A stretch of 64,000 nucleotides of DNA, taken from assembly GCA_029834535.1 (NCBI GenBank), contig JAQMWT010000379.1:124001-188000 (forward strand). The letters run 5' to 3'. Of this stretch, positions 19,498 to 31,420 are shown piece after piece (position 1 is the first letter of the stretch; each line of letters starts with the position of its first letter). The translations under genes were made by a program, and so were the position numbers. The DNA comes from Chrysophaeum taylorii (lineage: Eukaryota; Sar; Pelagophyceae; Pelagomonadales; Pelagomonadaceae). The notes beneath the pieces were generated by a model. The model did no database searches, had not been told where the DNA came from, and saw only the letters and a program-made list of their open reading frames with translations.

Positions 19498-22171
19498 CTA
19501 ATAAGAATATACGCGGGAAGATCGTGGGTCGTCGACGACGACGTGTCGGCGGGTTTGATTCTCGTCGGCGCGGAACGCCTCCCACAGCGCCTTGTATGCT
19601 CTCTCGATGTTGTGGGTGAAGTATGCCGTGTCGAAAAGCCGGGACAGGTCGTTGTCCTCGATGAGAGCGCGCTGCAGAATTTCCAGGGTGCGACGACGCG
19701 TCGTCGCGAGATTGCTCGCCATGTCTTCGAAATCCCTCAAACTCTCGCATATGAACGAGGCAGGTCTGCGCGTGATGTCCCCCATGTTCGACAGTAAACT
19801 CACACCAACACGCTGAGGAAACGACTGGCCGCGAACGGTAATAAAAGGCACGCCACCGCGAAGCGCGTCCGTTGCCGTCGAATGAGCGCCGTACACGAAC
19901 GTGTCTAAGAAAAGGTCGGCAGCTGCGTGCCGTCGCAGGTGTCGGGCTTTGGGGACACGAGAGGCCCAAGCAAGGCGCGAAGGCGAGACCCCGCTCGCGG
20001 CTGCCTCAGCTTCGAGGTTTTTTTTGAGGGCTTCGAACGCGCGCTCTTTCGACGGCTGGAGCATCCACAACACGCTATCGGGGACGCGTCGGAGAATCGA
20101 CATCCAGACTCCAAACGATGTCGGATCGAGCTTGTCGTTCTTGTTAAAGTTGCAGAAGACGACAGCCGGCCGTTTCGGAAGATTGTACGACGCGCGCATA
20201 ATATCCACACTATCTTCTTGTGACGACAACATTCGGTCAAAGTCGTGACGCTCGTAGTCGTTGATTTGATAGCACCCGGGAAGGTAGACGAGCTTTTCGG
20301 AATACGTCGGCGCCGTCTCGGGTGGTACGACGTATCTGTCGACGAAGAGCGCATCAACAAAAGAAGCCCCGGATGTCCCAGGAAATATTAGATAGCTCGC
20401 TTGCACAGGAGCGACGCGCATCGCGGCGAGCTCCATTCGCGTCCCGAGGGTATGCCCTTGCAAGTCGACCGCGATACTCGGACCACTGGCAACCAATGCG
20501 CCGTTCGCCTCGACCCGCGGCCATTTCCTGGCTTCTTCGACAGCAGCGTTGTGTCCAAGCGTGTTCACGCTGATGAAGGCATCCGTGTCGTTCGCAATGA
20601 TTTCTCGGTAGCTTGAGCCGTCGTCCTTGCCGTAGCTGATCGCTGCCGTGTACGTGCCTTGGCGAGAGCCGCGTACGTCGCGGAGGCGTCTGTGCCAACG
20701 AAATAGACCCTCGACCTAAAAGCGCCGCGCGCGACAGAGATGATCAGGGGATCGAGGCTACGCGAGAAGAACGAACATACGGACCAGGTGCGCCGTGGGA
20801 TGATCATTGAAGTCGTGGCAAAGATAAGCTACGGTCATGATGCCTTCGTCGCCGAGCCGCGGGGGCAAGTTTGTTTCATAGTGCTCGAACATCCGTGACT
20901 GCGCTCGTGCTGTCTTCAGTCTCGTCGCACCGTCGATTGGCAGCAGGAGTGTATCAAACGGCAGAAGCACGGGCCCGTCGCCTAAGGTATCCACGCATTT
21001 TGGAACTCTCGAGGAGGCAAACACCGTAAAAAACCGCACCGCGCAGTATTCGCCTCTCGTCTTGCTTAACCAGAGAACGCACGAAGTTCTCTCTGTTGTC
21101 CCAATTACACGCCGGGATGCTCGCTTTAAGGATATGGCCGAGCGTTTGTTCGGCGTCGTTGACGGCGCCTATACTCTTGGCAAGCGCGAGGGCTCGCTCG
21201 TGGTTGACGACAGCGTGGGCAAACTCTCCAAGCTGCAAGCAAAAAAACGCGCTGCTCTCTCGGTCGCTAAGGCCGTACGCACCTGAACGCGTGCAACACC
21301 GAGATTATTGTGGATCATAATCGAAAGGTCCTCTTTGTCCGCGCGGTCGACGTCGCGCAGAGTATCGAGGGCATCCTCGTATCGACGCGCTGCCTCTACG
21401 ACTGAGCCAAAGCGGTGATAAAGAGCAGCCAGGTTTATGAGGGCTTCCGTGTAGGATGGCTTAACCTCGAGCGCTTCTGAATACCTGCATGGCGGACGGA
21501 GTGCACGAACGAAAGATTCGAACACGTTGGACCCAGTTTTCAACGCGTTAGCCGCCTCTTCAACATAACCAAGATATTGAAGCGAGACGGCGGTGTTGTA
21601 GGCGACTTCAGCGTCCCGCGGATTCGCATTTCGAAGCACGTTCCAATGCTCCATGGCCGCACCATACTGGCCCCGACTGTGGAGTTGGAGTGCTACCTGC
21701 GGTGGACGATTTTCGCGCCCGACGCGTGCGACGCACGTTTAGTCGTGCCATGCGGTGCGTGCTGTCGACGTCGAGGGCTCGCATCCAGAACATGTAGGCG
21801 TCATTCAGATCGTTCTCCCGTTCCAGCCCGGAGCGTTGTCGAGCGCGCTCGCTCAAACAATTGCCAGCATTGTTCATCGAGTCCGTGTGCTGAGGAATCA
21901 CGCGTAGCACGGCCCTGCGAAGCTCTCTCGGGTACACCACCACATCCAGAGATTACTCGTAGTGCTGCAATGCGACCTCGAGGTCGGAAGTAGGTCGTTG
22001 CTGCTCGAGTAGGCCGAGATAAAAATGGGCCAATGGTTCGCGGTCAACAACAGACGAAAGCCTTTGCTCGCACGCAGTAGCATCGAGTCTCGCGCACCCG
22101 TTGAGAGCTGACTCCAGCAGCGTAGCTTTGCTCGAAGTCGCGAGGCACACCACAAGCCCGACACGGGCCAT
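19498..22171 (-). CDS. GT41 O-GlcNAc transferase-like protein (TPR plus catalytic domain)
   Basis: Seven exons (22171-21957, 21914-21737, 21696-21533, 21484-21283, 21232-21040, 21005-20785, 20715-19498) give exactly 797 codons, or 796 residues. Every junction keeps phase. Introns are 42, 40, 48, 50, 34 and 69 nt. Exons 1-5 encode TPR-like helices (AEVAYNTAVSLQYLGYVEEA, SYTEALINLAALYHRFGSV, HNNLGVARVQ joined to LGEFAHAVVNHERAL). The catalytic part has both GT41 halves: VAYLCHDFNDHPTAHLVEG, then DLQGHTLGTRMELAAMR, YLIFPGTSGASFVDALFVD, CNFNKNDKLDPTSFGVW and FLDTFVYGAHSTATDALRGG. Homologues (animal OGT, plant SPY/SEC) modify Ser/Thr of cytosolic and nuclear proteins with GlcNAc or fucose; the donor sugar cannot be told here. 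The TPR block is shorter than in OGT. Its start is 311 bp from the divergent giant protein. Confidence 0.92.
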
Positions 22172-22482
22172 ATGCTGCCTTCGTCGTCGTCAACGAGGAG
22201 CCAAAGACCGTCGCACTAGGGTATACTTTAATGGTCGAGACTGCTACTATGGGCTGTGCGCCCCCCCCACGACTGCTAAGAAGGGGGGGGGGGGGCGAAT
22301 GGGAGGCAAAAGGGCGCTCATTGTTGTAGGGTAATAAAGGTCGATTGTTCCAGGATACATTTTTGTTGCCTGATGACGTCATGACGCAGACAGCAACGGG
22401 ATCTTCGCGCGCGGGGGGGATGCCCGTGCGAGCGAAGAAACTTGGCTTCTTGCCTGATGGCGGGAGATAGCAGAAGGAAAGG
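22172..22482. promoter_or_regulatory. Shared divergent upstream region with C8/G13 tracts
   Basis: This 311-bp gap separates the starts of the GT41 gene (-) and the receiver/IQ/SAM/ankyrin gene (+), so it must hold both promoters. It contains a run of eight C (22261-22268) and, 14 bp on, thirteen G (22283-22295), which could pair as a hairpin or form a quadruplex. No TATA box is obvious at a convincing distance. Confidence 0.4.
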
Positions 22483-25400
22483 ATGACGACGCAAGTCATC
22501 GAGTCCCCCTGGGCCTTCGCCTCGTTGCATAATGTCCAAGTCAAAGAGCGTTGCGCTGCAACAATTGCCGACACGATCCTCACCATTGGTGACGATGTTG
22601 TTTGGCTTTTCACGTCGAAGAGCGGCGAGGTGATGCGTAAGCGGACTGTCGATGTTTCGAACATACGTGATCGCTTTTGCCGGCTCGGGACGCTACTGAA
22701 GGGAAGCAGCAAAAATAAGTTCATCTGCCGATTGCGTTACGCGAATCGAGGCGGCGCGCTCCTTGGATTGGAACGTTTCTCGAGTCGGGTGCTGGGCGAA
22801 TGGCCACCGACGAGCCGAAACCTCGTGGCGATCCAGTGCTTCGTGCCCGGTGCCATGTATCGCAATTCGTACTCGAAGGCAGAAGACGGCGAGCGCATCA
22901 TCACATCAACGCACGTGATGTCGTCAGCGTCGACAAGGCCGACGTCGAGGGGCGGCGGGGAGAACGCGTCTTCCACAGATGAGGTGGAGTTTACTGCGAT
23001 AAACATTCGGAACTGTCCAATCTCCAGAGCGACGCGGCTTAACGAGATGCTCAACGCGGCGACGCTTTCGATAGTTCGTTTCTTGGAACGCACACAACAC
23101 GTCCGCGTGTTGTCCTTAGACGCGGATTACGTGATTGACGAGCGCAATCAGCTCTGGTTACTATGGCTCGGAGATACCAAAGTCATGAGCCTGCCCACAA
23201 AGGTTTCACGCTCTCCAACATACGACGTTTTCTCCTCGTCGGAAATGCCGTTTGGACCGAGCGAGCAGCACGCAGTAAGTGAGCAGATTGCCGAGGCGGC
23301 AACGCGCATCGAGAGCCCAAATGGCCCAGGACTGCTAGCGCACAAGACTCCGAAGACTGATGAAGTTTCTGACGAACGATGGCCAGTGCAGCGCAACTTG
23401 AGCCGCCAAGGCCGGAAGAAATCGGGATACAAGAGGTTTCCATCGCAGTGGGAGTGTGCCGGCGACTATTGCAACTTCGTCGTGCTCGATCCAAAGCAGC
23501 TCTTCGCGCAGTCCGAAATCGCTGCTCTTTCCAAGTCCAATACGGCAGTTTTGACGGACCTTATTCGCGACGCAACTCGAGTGCATTCGGCAGAGCGCAA
23601 GCGAGACCTCGTTGTCGTTTCGTACAAGTCGGTCGCGCTCGCCCGCAAAGAAAAGCGCGGCATTCTACCCTCCACCGTCTCCATCAGCAAAACGGCATCG
23701 ACCGAGTCGTGGATGGAGTATCCGGAGACGCCCCGGAATGTGCTGCGTGAGCAACAGCGAAAGGACAGTCCCTACGACGATTCGACAGCGAGCAACGAGC
23801 GACGCGAACGACGCAAAAAAAAATCGCAGCGCTCGGCGTCATTATCTGGTCAGCGAGAAAAACGGGTGTTGGCGGAGACTTCGAGGACAGAAATAGAGGG
23901 CGGCTCCCATTTGGATGTCTCACCTGCGAACTACTATCGATCGGTAAAAGTTTGCAACAACTGCTTCTCAATCTACGCGCTGTTGGACAAGGCGCGCGAC
24001 CTGTTGCGTAATGTAAATATGCGCCCACTCGACTCCTCGGCGAGAGAGCTTCGCAGCAGTCCAACGCCTCCCGCAAGGTCACCCGACATTGACGTTGAAA
24101 AGGAACGCGAAGACACACAGCCACGCGTGCTTAGCGACGAAGGTGAGGACAGTGACTCGGGGACAGTCATCACCGCGCTCACACGAGCCGATGGCGCACA
24201 AGCAGAGAAAAGCATTCCGCATCAGCGACCACGCGCGTCGTGGAAGACGCGTATCTCCGAGACACGGCTGCACGGCGAGAGTGTTCCCGAAGACAAGCAA
24301 GAGACAAAGTCCAGGTTCAACGAGCTCGACGAGTACTTGCGCGGAAAATCCGACGCTGCCGCGCGACGGGTCGAAGCCAAGACCGCGGCCGTCACTCGGT
24401 CACGCGCCGCGCAAGCGCACATCGCTAAGGCTGCAGGGCACGACGCTGCAGGAATGTATTTCGGTCGCATACTGCTCGTCGACTCGCGCGATTCCAAGGC
24501 GCTGCAGGACGCGGTGAGCATCCTTGAGAGTGCCGGCTTTCTGGTAGACGTCGAGCTCGACGGACGAAACGCTCGCGAGCGCTTGATGGAGGAGTTTGTA
24601 GCCACCCGCGCCGGCTGGCAGCTCGATGCTGTCCTCGTCTCGGATGAGATTGAGCTCGGCGACGCGTTCGATGTCGTCAAGGAGGTGCGCGCAATCGAAC
24701 GGGCGCATATTGCCCGCGAAACAAAACGGGTCGAAGAGAAGGCCAAGGAGGCCGCCATGCAGCCTTGCCGGAAGTTGAACGAGGAACGAGACCTCGTGGC
24801 GCAGGTCGCATTCTTTCAACATCTTCCCGTGGTTATCATGACGAGCCAGACCTCGTCTGGCGACCTTCGAGCTTACAAACAGTCTGGCATGGATGGTTGT
24901 GTCTCGAAGCCCCTAAGTCGCACGGCCTTGCTATCCACGATGCGCGCAGCGGTGCCACGGCATGGCAGGACTGTCGACATCGACCCACGCGCCAAGAATC
25001 CACACAAACGCCAAGACCGCCCACAGGGCGAGACTGCGAGGCAAGGAAACAAGCATCATCGTCGGGAAGAAGTGGTATGTGTGAACTTCTCGGTGCATCT
25101 ACACGAACTGGCAGCCTCGAGCATTCCCAAGTCGGGCTTTGACGTAGGTGGCTTCGTCTCAGAGACGGCGAACCAGCTCGGCGTCGAGGGGTCGCGGGTC
25201 GAGGTGGTGTCGATCGATGTCCCACGAATTGGGGTTCAGGTCACGGGTTTTCCTGATGATGAGGCTGGTCGCGTCTTTCTCCGCGCACTCCGGGCGCGAA
25301 CGCAGCTGGTCGACGAGCAACGGTGGGGTCGAAACGCGCTCGAGGACTTGTGGATGGTTGGGGTGGACGGTCAGGTCAGCCACGGCGAGGCGCCAACTGG

Positions 25401-28400
25401 CACGCGAGCGCTCGTGGGTGGTGCTTTTGGCACCGCGGGTTCGATATCGTCCTCGGCCATGGCGGCCAAGTCGCTCTCGCTCCCAGCGAGTTTCACGTCG
25501 GCGGGTGGCACCGTTGGCGGCATCCTGCAGCTCGACGCAGACACCTCGCTGCCTTATACCGTCATCGATTTTTCTCTCGACGACCAGGGCATCCGTCAGC
25601 GCGTCGTTGACACGAACACCTTCAACCTCGTGGTCTGCCACGACTTCTTTGACACGCTCGAACGCATGAAAATCGTGCTCGCGCCGATCGCCGCCAAGTA
25701 CCCAGGGCTCCAGATATTGCTCTGGAACTACCCCGGTCAGGCATTTACTGAGTGGCGCGACGAGCAGATTCTCAACAACGTATTTCTGGCCCACTGCTTG
25801 AACGAGCTCATCACACAAGTCGGCTCGCGCGGCACGCGCCAGTTCGACGACCAGTGCCCATTTTTCCTGCTCGGCTACGGCTATGGCGGTTCAGTCGCCT
25901 CGTTCTACGTCACCCACTATCGCTCATCCAACGTCCGTGGACTCTTCCTCTTCAATGGATTCTCCTTCGTCGACCCGCACCTCGCCGGCGCACTCCACGA
26001 CGCGATGAACGTGTTTGCGTGCGCGCCGCCAACCAGACCCGACTTGCCCGTGTACTTCTGGACTAGATTCCTCTTTTCGCGCGAGTACCTGATGAAAGTC
26101 TCGACGCCACTCGCCTTGAACCTCTACACCGCCGTGCACAACCCGATCACGCTCAAGGGCCGCATGAAATTGTGCGTCGGTGGCCTCTCGAGCCGCGATG
26201 TCCGTCCCGCACTCAAGGACCTCGGCTTGCCGATCATCGCTGTCCAGGCTACGGAGGGCGTCCTCGTCAAGCCCCTCCACGCCCAGCCGTGGGTGCACTT
26301 CGATAGGGTCGGTGGGGGGCATCTGAGTCGTGCCGCTTGTCCGACAATCTACCAAGCTCTCAAGCAGCGCGGGACCTGCATAGTCTGGGTCAAGTCAGGC
26401 CACGAGGTCTTCCAAGAAATCCGCAAACAAGTGTCAACACTCATCGAGCAGATTGTTCTCGGATACCACGAGCTCAATGATGTCGCCTTTATTCCGGCCG
26501 ACTACGCCGACGGCAACAAGGGCACTGGCGGCTCCGGCGGCGACGAGAATGGCCAACCTTCAAAGACCGGCCATGGCAACTTTGAAGACAACTTCATCAA
26601 TAACATTCTAGGAAAGGTCCGGGCGACCAAGCAAATCGCGACCACTTCGCACAGCTGTAGCGGCCCCGGCGACGACGAAGACGTCCATCATAATGATGGC
26701 GACGAGTCGGCCGTTGCATCGTGGGACGCTTTTCAGGCCGAAACGACAAGGAAACAAAAGGACGACCGGTCGCCGCACAGGTCTAGAGGAAGAGGACATG
26801 TAGTAAATACGGGAAAGCAGCGTCGGCACGAAGAAGCTGAGCTCAAAACGGTTCTGGACCCTGAAATGCCGGCATTCGAGAGGCAAGACAACGTGGTATA
26901 CGCGACCGGCCAGGGGTCACGCATCTACCCGACGCCCGCAGATTACCCCGAGGTCAAAGAATACATGGGTTGGCGGCTGAAACGAAATCGCAAGCGACTG
27001 CAGCGACTTGATTTCGCTGCGCGGCTCATACAAAACGCGTTCCGAAATCATTTGTCGCAGGTGGTCTTTCAGCGGCTCCGGCGTGAGCACGCGATATCCT
27101 TCATCCAGCGCGCATGGCGCGGCTGGAAGGGCCGCCAGCGGTTCCTCGCACAGATGCGGCGGGTGTGGGCAGCCCACGTCATTCAGCGCGCATGGCGTGG
27201 CTACGCCGGTCGCGGGTTTTTTCTGCTGCTCCGCTCGATGCACGCCGCGGCCGGTCAGATCCAGCGCTTCTCGCGCGGCTTCCTGGCGCGGTCGCTAGTC
27301 TCGCGCATGCAACGGCGACGTCGCAGGGCGTCCACCATGGTGCAGACGCTCGTGCGGCGCTGGTTTTCGCGACAGGCAGTATTCGAGTTGCGAGCCCAAG
27401 CCATCGCGGCTCGCACCGTCGAGAGAGTGTATCGCGGTCACCTGGGGCGCCGGCGCGCGCAGAACGAGCGAAACAAATACCTCTTTTCCAAATCACAGTC
27501 CCAGGGAATCGAGTTTGGCCGGCAGATGCTCCTCGAGCACAAGCTGCACGCGACGCGGCTTCAGTCTGAGGTATCGTTGTTGACCAGGGAGAAGGTTCAG
27601 ACCGAGGAGGCTGTCGAGGCACTGCTCGAGGAGATCAGCGAATTCGAGCAGGGCGTCAACCAGCTCGAAAAAGAGATGCACCAACTCTCAAAGATCGAGT
27701 CTGAAGCTATTGGCGTGTTGGATGAGGAGGCCAAGTATGAGCTGCGGGAGCAGAAGATGCGGCTAGACAAGGAGTTTGGGATGATGCTTGCCAAGATCGC
27801 CGAGCGCCGAGACAGGCTGTCGGGCCTCGAGGGCAAGCTGTCCACCCTCGACCACGCGCGCCAGGGCAAGGAGGAAAAGCTGCGGACACTCGAGCGCAAG
27901 CTAGTCGTGCTGCTCGAGGAACAGCAACGCGAGCTCGAGAAAATCAAACGTCGCCAAGAGGCGCGCGATGACGTGCTGATCCAGGCAGGAGATGCGGCCA
28001 ACTCCGGCGCCATCGTTATCTCCAAACCCAGAGGATCCTCGTTGGGAGAGAACGACTCGACACTGGCATTTTCGGGGCCGACCGACAAAGAGAAACGCCA
28101 GGCTGCGCAGTTGATGCAGTCGACGGAGACTCTCATGAAGTTCGGCTTCATGTCCATGTCGATGACCTATTTTTCCTCGCTCAACATGATCAAGGCCATG
28201 CGCACTGTCGCGGTCCAGGATACCGTCATGTCCGCGCTCCACGCCAAAAATTCGATGTTGTCGAACGGCGCCGACGGTACTATGACGGCCATTTCCTCGA
28301 ACGCGTCCTACAACGACAAGCTTGGCGGCGAGCCCTTCAAGCCCGATCTTAAGCCGGGCCAGATGCCGGGTCAGGAGGCCCTCAAGGTCTCGGCGTGGAG

Positions 28401-29360
28401 TGTCGAAGACGTCGCGCGCTGGCTCCAGACGCTCTCGCTCGGCCAGTACCGCGAGGCCTTCATCGACGCTGCCGTAGACGGCGCGTTTTTGTATGACCTC
28501 GACGACGACGACCTTCGCAACACCCTTGGCATCGAGCATCGCCTTCATCGCAAGAAAATCCTCAACATGACCAACAAGCTCAGGACAGCCGAACTCGAGC
28601 GCAACAAGCAAATGCGGATCATGGCCAACGCCAGCGCGGGGGCTGTTGGCGTCCCGACCCCTCTCGACAACTACATGTCGCCGCTCCCGCAAGAAGCCGC
28701 CGCGGGAACCCGACCATCCACGGCGCTCGTGCCCGCCGGTGGTGGTGGTGGTGGTGGTACTGCCGCCGAGGGCGACGACGCACAACCCAAACCGCCCAAC
28801 GACGCCGACGAGGTTTTTAGCCTCGTGCGTCACGGCAAGATAAAAAAACTCAAAGAGGCATTGCGAGCGCTGCCGGCCAGACGTTTCGACAGTTCCCTCG
28901 TAAAGGTAGGCGGTGCTTCTTGCTTTCTTGCGAATATGCATCGGCCGCCACAGGTTGCTTACGTCGAGGATTTTGGCACTGCATACGTCGACTCTTATGA
29001 GCGAGAGCACTTCAACCTCAACAAGGTCGACGCCCACGGAAACAGCATGCTCGTCGTTGCAGCACAAAATGGCAACATCCAGATTGCCAAACTCCTGGTG
29101 GCCAAAGGGGCGAATCCAAACCATCAAAACAAGATGGGACAAACGGCTGGACATTACGCAAATGCCTACCAGTGCCGCCAGTGTCCGGTTCCGTCCCCGC
29201 CGATACTCGCTCACACGCGTGCGTTTCCAGGTTCTACGATTTTATGGGGTGGCTCTTCGATCCCGAGGGCGGCGGTGCCGACGATACGATCGAGAACATG
29301 TACGGCCTTGGCGTGTACGACGGTCTCGCAACAGAAATCGCGGAGGACACAACAAAGTAG
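22483..29360 (+). CDS. Giant receiver/dead-hydrolase/IQ/coiled-coil/SAM/ankyrin protein
   Basis: The frame starts at the ATG at 22483. Two introns near the end (28906-28953, 48 nt; 29181-29230, 50 nt) give 2,260 codons, or 2,259 residues. Order: an N-terminal unknown region (1-650) with disordered Arg/Ser stretches; a receiver-like unit (about 660-850; ILLVDSRDSKALQDAVSILE, VVIMTSQTSSGD, GCVSKPLSRTALL); an alpha/beta-hydrolase fold (about 1010-1330; LLWNYPGQAFTEW, FFLLGYGYGGSVASFY) whose nucleophile elbow has Gly in place of Ser; five or six IQ motifs (IQRAWRGWKGRQRF, IQRAWRGYAGRGFF); a long coiled coil; a SAM domain (WSVEDVARWLQTLSLGQY); and ankyrin repeats (GNSMLVVAAQNGNIQIAKLL). The spliced tail, FYDFMGWLFDPEGGGADDT, resembles tails I recall from flagellar ankyrin proteins. 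IQ motifs imply calmodulin binding. A scaffold or signalling role is inferred. Confidence 0.85.
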
Positions 29361-31420
29361 CTTAGTACCAACTTGCTAGGGATACTGACAGTAGGTAATT
29401 GAGGAACGATTTACGAGCTGGGGGCGCCGCGGACACGGTGTAGATTCCCGTCCCGGTAAAATAACACCCGGACAGGGACCTCCATATGATTTTTAGGTGT
29501 CTAGAAATATGACGAAGGACGCCGGGGGCAAAGGAGGACCTACCCTGTGCTGGTCAAAGGAGGATTTTGGTGACCAAACTGCGATTAGCTCTATCATATA
29601 TTATAGCATAGCGTGGCTAATTGAAGCGCGGGTATCATATTATTATAATTATGTTTTGCAACTCCCTGGCTCAAAGAGCCAGAATGGACGAGCGCAAGGA
29701 AACAAGGAAGCACCAAGAATCCAAAGGATGTGCGCGCAGGGGGGAAGACGGATGAAGCAAGAACGCAAATTCTCATCAGAGTAAAAGGTAGGAAGAAGCG
29801 AACTAGGCAAGATGGAGTGACGCAAGGAGCTCAAAGAGGGCGAGGGGGAAGAAGAATAGAGAGTAGCGGCAGGCGTGGTGATGAAAATAAATACTCAAAT
29901 AAAGAAACAATATAAATAAAATAGACACGAGGAGACGACGCTAAGCGACGGTTGCAGCATGGTGCCAGACCTCACAAACAGGCCCCCATAATTTGGTCCC
30001 GCGAGGCGGCCAAATGTCGCGAGAAGACGAGATAACCACACGTCGTCAGCATCGACGTCACGAGCAACAAGGATGTCAAAAAGCGCCGCCGGCAAACGAC
30101 CGCGCACGAAGTCATAAACCGCGCCGGTGCCATATGCTAAGGGTAGGGCAGACGAACGTCGTGGTCGTAGATCAAGCACAAGAGCAGTGTGGGAAGCAGA
30201 GGGACGTGAAGTCAACCAATCCTGTCAAGTCAAGCTGGCAAGTACAAGCGGATCGAGCAGCAGAGTAGCCACATGACTCTGTCTATCATATTATTGTAGG
30301 GGGTTCACATGGCTTGCTCAGGTGGTCGGCTCCCCCCCGGTTTCTGAGAAGCCTGGCCTCGAGGTCACACGGAGCCGATTGTGTGTGTTGCGATTCTTTT
30401 TACGCGCGGGCAGTCTTTATTGACCTTCTCGCTTTCATGACTCTCGACTTCACGAAATAACTATCTAGATGCCAGTCAAACGCACGAGGCGAAGGCTATA
30501 ATCCCAGCGCCATTGCGCGCTGGATCATAATCACTGGGCGCTCAGGCGAAGGGTGCAGAAAGGGGGATCGAGGGAGAGTTGGTGGTCTGTCGCTATTTGT
30601 AACAGTCTGACCGAGGAAGTACCAGGTCTTCGTTGGTATTTTTTGGCATTCGCGGACCGTCTTGTTGAGGCCCCGGCCGTCTGTGAACTGTGAGGACCAG
30701 CGGGGCGTTTGGCGCCACCAGAAGGAAACCCACGGGGCGTTTGGCGCCACCAGGAGGAGGCCATCTCGTCAGCGAAATCTTTTGTGGCCGCGAAGCTGAA
30801 ATCTCGACGTGCGCCGTATTGAAGGCACCAAAAACGGCGGCGGCAACGCGATGGTCTCGACTCGTCGAAACTCGACGTGCGCCGTGGTGCAGGCCATCAA
30901 GATGACTTAGCAGAAATGCCGGCAGTGACCGTGTCCTGGATCAAGGCTTGCCGACGCGAGCACCCCCGGTAGATGTGGAACGGGTTTTGTCAAGGTCGAC
31001 TGCTTTAGGGGGTGTGGGGGGGGGTGCGCTTGTACAACCGACGCCGCATCCACATCCGCATTCGTTTTCTGCGCCCAGGCTGGCCCTAAGGAGATTTGTC
31101 GTACTAGTAGCCGACGGGTGGTGAGTCTATTTTCTATGTAGGAAAGCTAGAAAGGGGGCACATACCACATAATCTTCAATAGCTCTCGGAAGAGAGAGCG
31201 CGCGAGCGCGCGCGCGCGCGCGAGGGGTCGTTCGGTCGCGCACTTGCTCGCGCGATTTACAGAGTGGCAAGCGATGCGACGCAAGCCAGAACGAATGGGT
31301 TTTGTTGAAGCGGAGTCGCGAGGTGTCGAACAGGTCGAGTCCTCGAAGATGATGATGATGATGGTGGTGTCAAGGAGGACCATGGACTACGCTCACCAGC
31401 GTGGATCCGTGGATCTGCCG
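29361..31420. other. Gene-poor region, 2.06 kb
   Basis: This is the largest gap without a confident gene on the left side. The first part (29480-29900) is AT-richer. A possible glycosyltransferase remnant lies at 29970-30215. Two copies of a CGGGGCGTTTGGCGCCACCA unit lie near 30699 and 30733, and two copies of CTCGACGTGCGCCGT near 30802 and 30870. A CG dinucleotide run lies at 31198-31223, just downstream of beta-tubulin. Confidence 0.4.
29970..30215 (-). pseudogene. Possible glycosyltransferase remnant
   Basis: An open minus-strand stretch without an ATG reads LAYGTGAVYDFVRGRLP and DVDADDVWLSRLLATFGR. The Asp-Asp-x-Trp-Leu-Ser core recalls a motif of a family of GT-A type glycosyltransferases. 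No other parts of such an enzyme are found next to it, so if the resemblance is real it is a fragment. Chance in GC-rich DNA is a real alternative. Confidence 0.25.

Noticed and set aside
29430-29475. Possible tRNA gene
   Set aside because: A GTAGATTCCCGTC stretch vaguely recalls a B box, but no cloverleaf or matching A box could be drawn by eye.
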